DNA from: JAVVUJ01 sp964582545
Lineage (GTDB): Bacteria; Bacillota; Clostridia; Peptostreptococcales; Anaerovoracaceae
Length of the DNA: 9,449 bases
Direction of reading: 5' to 3'
NCBI GenBank assembly: GCA_964582545.1
Contig: CAZOSB010000052.1
Coordinates: 1 to 9,449, forward strand
Under the pieces are notes generated by a model. That model made no database searches. It was not told the DNA's origin and saw only the letters and a program-made list of their open reading frames with translations. A program made the position numbers and the translations under genes. Below are positions 6,167 to 9,449 of this stretch, in pieces (positions within the stretch are counted from its first letter, which is position 1; every line of letters starts with the position of its first letter).

Positions 6167-6856
6167 ATGGCTACAAGCTTAGATTTTATTGAATATGTCT
6201 GTCAACAAATTTCCGGTGTGGGAGAGATTCGATACAAAAAAATGTTCGGGGAATACATGGTTTATATAGAGGACAAACCCATCCTTTTGGCTTGTGATAA
6301 TATGGTTTACGTGAAACAACATGACTGTATCAGCCATAAGATGGAAGGTGCAGATAAAGGTTGCCCTTATCAGGGGGCAAAAGAACATTATATCTTAGAT
6401 ATAGATCAAGCTGAGTTCAGTAAGGAAATCATCGAACTACTTCTGCCTGTGACCCCCGTACCAAAACCGAGAAAGAAGAGTGCACCAAAACCAAGTGACA
6501 ATGGTATAGATGAATATATCCGTACGTGTGACCCCGAAGTACGAGCAATTCTTCAGGAGCTTCGTGAATTTATCAAGCAGCATGCCCCCCAAGCAACTGA
6601 GAAAATTTCATGGTCAATGCCCACATTTTATCAAAAGGGAAACCTGGTTCATTTTATGGCGCATAAAAAGCACATAGGGTTTTATCCCGGTGCAAGTGGT
6701 ATTGAGCATTTCATTCCTGATTTTGATGAACTTGGTCTCAAATACTCCAAAGGTGCCGTACAATTTCCTCTGGGGAAGCCGTTACCCTGGGATTTGATAA
6801 GGCGAATAGTGATATTTAGGGTCAAGGAAAATTCTGATCAGTCTTGCAATAAATAA
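6167..6856 (+). CDS. TfoX N-terminal domain fused to DUF1801 (YdhG-like) domain
   Basis: 229 residues from ATG 6167, with AAAGGAG seven bases upstream. The first domain (about 1-95) carries the TfoX/Sxy N-terminal signature KKMFGEYMVYIEDKPILLACDN (around 24-45). A Lys/Pro-rich linker (PKPRKKSAPKPS) joins it to a DUF1801/YdhG-like domain (about 113-222) with the hallmark EKISWSMPTFYQKG, HKKHIGFYPG and AVQFPLGKPLPWDLI. TfoX-N domains are small YjbR/CyaY-like folds named after the competence regulator of gamma-proteobacteria. In Firmicutes they are not known competence factors, so that role should not be assumed. DUF1801 has no established biochemical role. It is cytoplasmic, with no membrane segment. 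It lies 50 bp after the GyrI-like gene and is likely co-transcribed. Both domains are clear from their motifs, but the joint function is unknown. Confidence 0.85.
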   Translation: MATSLDFIEYVCQQISGVGEIRYKKMFGEYMVYIEDKPILLACDNMVYVKQHDCISHKMEGADKGCPYQGAKEHYILDIDQAEFSKEIIELLLPVTPVPKPRKKSAPKPSDNGIDEYIRTCDPEVRAILQELREFIKQHAPQATEKISWSMPTFYQKGNLVHFMAHKKHIGFYPGASGIEHFIPDFDELGLKYSKGAVQFPLGKPLPWDLIRRIVIFRVKENSDQSCNK

Positions 6857-7010
6857 AATCATATTTCCTACTGGTTAATATATTTATATTTCTTTTATTA
6901 AATTTGATGATTGATTTTAAGAAAGATAAATATACATTATGTAAAATAGATATTCCCTTGAGTATTCACCATTGTCTTTCTTATAGAATATTATAAATAC
7001 AAGTTATTCT

Positions 7011-7019
7011 AAAAGGAGG
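7011..7019 (+). promoter_or_regulatory. Strong ribosome binding site that fixes a TTG start
   Basis: AAAAGGAGG (7011-7019) is followed by eight bases and then TTG at 7028. The only nearby ATG (7020) is in another frame, so TTG is the supported start of the propeller protein. The 171-bp spacer before it (6857-7027) is A/T-rich. It has no clear terminator for the preceding gene and no single convincing promoter. Confidence 0.7.
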
Positions 7020-7027
7020 ATGAAATC

Positions 7028-8551
7028 TTGCAATTTTTAAATTTAACCCCAATTAATGGGTTTGACGATAAAGACTTAAATAATGCACGGCAAAATAATT
7101 ACGCATGGTCTATGAGTGAACTGGACGACTTTATCTATGTCGGTACTGGGAGAAATATACTCATCAATATTATTAAGGCTATTGAGCCAGGAACCAAAAT
7201 TCCTGATTTAATCAACGCCGATCCTATAGATAATCTACCAGAAATATGGAGGTATTCCAAAAATGGAGACCTTTATTGGGAGCGTGTCTATAAGGCGCCT
7301 CTGGGATCGGGAATGACAGGATTCAGATATATGATTCAGCATATTCCCTTTGGCGGTAGCCCTGCCTTATACGCTGCAAGCTTTGGAAGTAGCGTAGAAA
7401 TTTTAAAAACAACCAATGGTGTTAATTGGTTCACAGTACCCGGTAATTTGTTGGGAACTTCTTCAAGAGCCATGATTACCCACAGGGGTAAACTGTATGT
7501 TGCTACGGTGGATGAACAAAACCCGAATACTGTTCCTATTTTATATAGCAGTCAGGATCCTGAATTTATCCCATGGGAGCTTGTGATCGATCCCAATGAA
7601 CCGGGCTTTGATCCAAACAGGAACCCTCAGGGTGCCATCAGCAATATGGAAGTTTTTAATGACAAAATTTATGTTGCTACCAGCAGTTCGGAGGGTGTTG
7701 CCGTATGGAGAACAAATGGTTCAGAACCAAAATTAAACGATTGGACTCTTATTGTTGACAAAGGGTTTGGAGACCCGGCAAATAAATATACGCTGAGCAT
7801 AGGTGTTTTTAAAGATAGACTTTATGTAAGTGGCACGAAACAATTGCCATTATCGTGGCTTATTCCTAGGGGATGTGATATTATCAGAATAGATAAACAT
7901 GATCACTGGGAACTTATTGTAGGAGGGATGCCTCTTCAATATTCCGAAAGTCCAAATTTGCAAACCCGAAGAAGCCTTTCAGGGTTGGGCTCCGGATTCA
8001 ATAATCCATTTAACGTTTATGCTTGGCAAATACAGGAATATCAGGGGAAATTGTTCATAAGTACCTTTGATGATTCCAGTAATATGGAAGTTATACTCAC
8101 TATACTTTTGGCGAATAGGGAAGCCTTATATCAGTTAATCGGAAGCACTATAACCAACATATTAATTGAAATATACAAGAGTGTTGTAGAAATTCTAAGG
8201 GAAATCCGATATCCCATTGGATTTGATTTGTATGTATCCCATGATGGAATCAATTTCTCATCGGTATTCTTAAATGGTCTTTGCAATCCTCATAACTATG
8301 GTGGAAGGATACTCTTTGTAGATGAGTGTAGGGATTTATATCTAGGAACAGCCAACCCATTTCAGGGTTGCGAGGTCTATAAAGCATGTGATTGTGACTA
8401 CTGTCATGAAAGACCTTGTTATGATGACCATTATAAAAACTTATGGGAGGCTAGAAAAATTTTAAATGACAATTATAAATTGATTGAAGAGCACATACCA
8501 ACCATTCTTCAGTTCATGTCACGCAACAAATATAAAAATTTTGTCATTTAG
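7028..8551 (+). CDS. Predicted seven-bladed beta-propeller protein, function unknown
   Basis: 507 residues from a TTG start backed by AAAAGGAGG eight bases upstream. Seven similar strands of the form (D/K/R)-(L/I)-Y-V-(A/G)-T recur at about residues 36-40, 114-118, 156-160, 214-218, 265-269, 342-346 and 437-441. Most are followed by a strand and a D/N-W-x-x-(V/I) turn (NGVNWFTV, FIPWELVI, LNDWTLIV, HDHWELIV). I read this as a seven-bladed propeller. The blades containing repeats 1 and 6 are enlarged; the sixth carries a helical insertion (about 352-390, with LLANREALYQLIGSTITN). After the last blade comes a Cys-rich stretch (CEVYKACDCDYCHERPC) and a helical tail. There is no signal peptide, transmembrane segment or LPxTG anchor, so it is probably cytoplasmic or non-classically placed. 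I do not know a function: propellers can bind proteins, sugars or act as enzymes, and no catalytic set is evident. It appears monocistronic. Confidence 0.75.
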   Translation: MQFLNLTPINGFDDKDLNNARQNNYAWSMSELDDFIYVGTGRNILINIIKAIEPGTKIPDLINADPIDNLPEIWRYSKNGDLYWERVYKAPLGSGMTGFRYMIQHIPFGGSPALYAASFGSSVEILKTTNGVNWFTVPGNLLGTSSRAMITHRGKLYVATVDEQNPNTVPILYSSQDPEFIPWELVIDPNEPGFDPNRNPQGAISNMEVFNDKIYVATSSSEGVAVWRTNGSEPKLNDWTLIVDKGFGDPANKYTLSIGVFKDRLYVSGTKQLPLSWLIPRGCDIIRIDKHDHWELIVGGMPLQYSESPNLQTRRSLSGLGSGFNNPFNVYAWQIQEYQGKLFISTFDDSSNMEVILTILLANREALYQLIGSTITNILIEIYKSVVEILREIRYPIGFDLYVSHDGINFSSVFLNGLCNPHNYGGRILFVDECRDLYLGTANPFQGCEVYKACDCDYCHERPCYDDHYKNLWEARKILNDNYKLIEEHIPTILQFMSRNKYKNFVI

Positions 8552-8563
8552 AATTTGTTTCTA

Positions 8564-8579
8564 TTGATATAAATATCAA
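8564..8579. repeat. Small inverted repeat after the propeller gene
   Basis: TTGATAT (8564-8570) and ATATCAA (8573-8579) form a perfect dyad with a 2-nt centre, 12 bp after the stop codon. It is A/T-rich and could be a protein-binding site or chance; the transcription terminator is the separate hairpin at 8623-8660. Confidence 0.3.
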
Positions 8580-8622
8580 AAGATCAATTCTATAAAAATT
8601 ACTAGAATAAAAATAAAAGACT

Positions 8623-8660
8623 AAAATCCTTCAATTGATTAATACAATTGAAGGATTTTT
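8623..8660 (+). terminator. Rho-independent terminator
   Basis: Perfect 15-bp stem AAAATCCTTCAATTG (8623-8637) with CAATTGAAGGATTTT (8645-8659), 7-nt loop, and T residues through 8660. It ends the propeller gene transcript about 70 bp after its stop. The A run before the stem could also allow it to work in the reverse direction, but no minus-strand gene faces it. Confidence 0.93.
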
Positions 8661-8762
8661 GCCTCTGTTTTAATGGAACCTCTTTGTCAAAACAATATTA
8701 AAAATTCAATGAAATAAAGATTTTCAAATGCCAAAGTATTGAAAAAAATATAAATAATATTT

Positions 8763-8791
8763 TTGAGTGGTTTTGAAAATAATGACGAATA
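8763..8791 (+). promoter_or_regulatory. Weak promoter candidate for the second ECF sigma gene
   Basis: TTGAGT (8763-8768), 17 nt, then CGAATA (8786-8791), with TTTT (8771-8774) placed 11 nt before the CG. That TTTT-to-CG spacing equals that in the first module's candidate promoter (2223-2250). The -35 part lacks the AAC core, so the similarity is limited. It is about 45 bp before the start codon at 8837. Confidence 0.22.
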
Positions 8792-8836
8792 GGTAGATAG
8801 AAATGCATTTTAACAAACTTTAGAAAGGAGATAAGA

Positions 8837-9403
8837 ATGAACGAGAAAAACATCCATGAAGATAATTTGATTTTGAAAATAAAGGAATCACCTTCCGAAG
8901 GATTGGAAACGGCTATTGATCTTTATGGTGGAGCAGTTAAGACAATTTGTACCAATATTCTGGGGTTTGATCATTTTGCAGATGTGGAAGAATGTTTATC
9001 TGATGTATTTGTGGATCTTTGGAAAAATGTAGAGGGATATAAGAAGGAAAAGGGGAGTTTAAAGAGTTATGTTTATGCCATAGCGAGACATAAGGCTATA
9101 GATCGCCTGAGAATGAATAGAAAAAGCAGAAGGGATAGTGTTTTGGATCAAGAGGACATGCAGGTCCATATCAACTTTACTGATGAGATGGCAAATAAAA
9201 TCAATGCCACAATATTGCAGGAAGTTATTGGCGAACTGCCTTCACCGGACAAGGAGATATTTATCTATAGGTATTACTTTTATGAGAAGGTGAAAACCAT
9301 TGCACAAAGGCTTGCCATACCACCGAAATCAGTAGAAAACAAATTGTACAGAGGAAAAGAAAAACTAAAGGCTCAACTTTTAGAAAGGGGAATTATATTA
9401 TGA
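8837..9403 (+). CDS. ECF-type RNA polymerase sigma-70 factor (second module)
   Basis: 188 residues from ATG 8837, with AAAGGAG six bases upstream. Region 2 (about 25-95) includes the core-binding part DVEECLSDVFVDLWKN (49-64), then GSLKSYVYAIARHKAIDRLR (73-92), the -10-recognition region. Region 4 (about 127-185) reads LPSPDKEIFIYRYYFYEKVKTIAQRL, then a helix-turn-helix PPKSVENKLYRGKEKLKAQL. It is clearly different in sequence from the sigma factor at 1707-2201, so it belongs to another ECF group. Its stop TGA (9401-9403) overlaps the next start ATG (9400-9402) in an ATGA arrangement, so the two genes are translationally coupled. By analogy with clostridial ECF operons the next gene should be its anti-sigma. 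It is inferred to control a stress or envelope response. Confidence 0.92.
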   Translation: MNEKNIHEDNLILKIKESPSEGLETAIDLYGGAVKTICTNILGFDHFADVEECLSDVFVDLWKNVEGYKKEKGSLKSYVYAIARHKAIDRLRMNRKSRRDSVLDQEDMQVHINFTDEMANKINATILQEVIGELPSPDKEIFIYRYYFYEKVKTIAQRLAIPPKSVENKLYRGKEKLKAQLLERGIIL

Positions 9404-9449
9404 AGAGGATGGATGAACTAATGGATGAGTATCAAGTGTTAGAAGAAAC
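9400..9449 (+). CDS. Start of a gene coupled to the ECF sigma factor (probable anti-sigma), cut by window end
   Basis: Only 16 codons are visible (MKRMDELMDEYQVLEE). The start ATG overlaps the sigma stop by four bases (ATGA), and GAAAGGGG about nine bases upstream is a plausible ribosome site. A charged, helical cytoplasmic N-terminus directly after an ECF sigma gene is typical of clostridial membrane-bound anti-sigma proteins. That identity is inferred from position alone; the rest of the gene is outside the window. Confidence 0.6.
   Translation, partial: MKRMDELMDEYQVLEE

Noticed and set aside
6179..6388. Minus-strand frame inside the TfoX/DUF1801 gene
   Set aside because: Antisense to the conserved TfoX-N coding sequence.
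6167..6856. Competence regulator (Sxy/TfoX) function
   Set aside because: Only the N-terminal domain is present and it is fused to DUF1801; the competence role is known in gamma-proteobacteria and does not transfer.
6910..6985. Imperfect inverted repeat AAGAAAGA/TCTTTCTT as terminator or operator
   Set aside because: The arms are short, purine-only on one side, and about 50 nt apart; likely chance in this composition.
1..9449. CRISPR array, tRNA, rRNA, insertion sequence or riboswitch
   Set aside because: No regular direct repeats with spacers, no cloverleaf or conserved rRNA sequence, no transposase or terminal repeats, and no recognisable riboswitch core were found by eye.

Overview
The window is AT-rich DNA with strong AAGGAG-type ribosome binding sites, AT-rich spacers and rho-independent terminators. 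It carries two ECF sigma/membrane-protein modules and protein families typical of anaerobic low-GC Firmicutes. I infer a member of the Clostridia (Clostridium/Alkaliphilus-like). No rRNA, tRNA, CRISPR array, phage gene or intact insertion sequence was seen, so the species cannot be named.

Layout, left to right. (1) Positions 1-894 hold the 3' part of a 37-kDa nucleoid-associated protein (NdpA/YejK family), ending at a strong hairpin (919-954) shared with the convergent neighbour. (2) On the minus strand, 2201-971 is a two-gene unit: an ECF sigma factor and an overlapping single-pass membrane protein, the probable anti-sigma/sensor. It is preceded by a good candidate for an autoregulatory ECF promoter (TGCAACC, 15 nt, CGGTAT). 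(3) On the plus strand, 2593-2832 is a small helical protein of unknown function with its own terminator. (4) Positions 2905-3250 are non-coding and may contain a degraded open frame or dispersed repeat. (5) Positions 3251-4330 encode a four-helix membrane protein with a C-terminal permuted papain-fold (YiiX/YebB-like) domain. (6) Positions 4441-5319 encode a metallo-beta-lactamase-fold hydrolase with an Asn in place of one zinc-ligand His. (7) Positions 5490-6856 are a likely two-gene operon: a GyrI-like ligand-binding protein and a TfoX-N/DUF1801 fusion. A 9-bp-arm inverted repeat over a -10-like TATAAT lies upstream. (8) Positions 7028-8551, with a TTG start, encode a cytoplasmic-looking protein that reads as a seven-bladed beta-propeller with a helical insertion and a Cys-rich tail, followed by an excellent terminator. 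(9) Positions 8837-9403 encode a second, unrelated ECF sigma factor. Its stop overlaps the start of the next gene, which runs off the window and is probably its anti-sigma partner.

How they work together: the two sigma/membrane-protein pairs are the only clear functional units, each a likely envelope- or stress-sensing switch. The genes between them look like independent accessory or stress loci. The GyrI-like, TfoX/DUF1801 and MBL proteins suggest small-molecule sensing or detoxification, but no shared pathway can be shown. I found no strong evidence for a new multi-gene system. The best leads are the membrane-tethered papain-fold protein, the seven-repeat propeller and the candidate ECF autopromoter.
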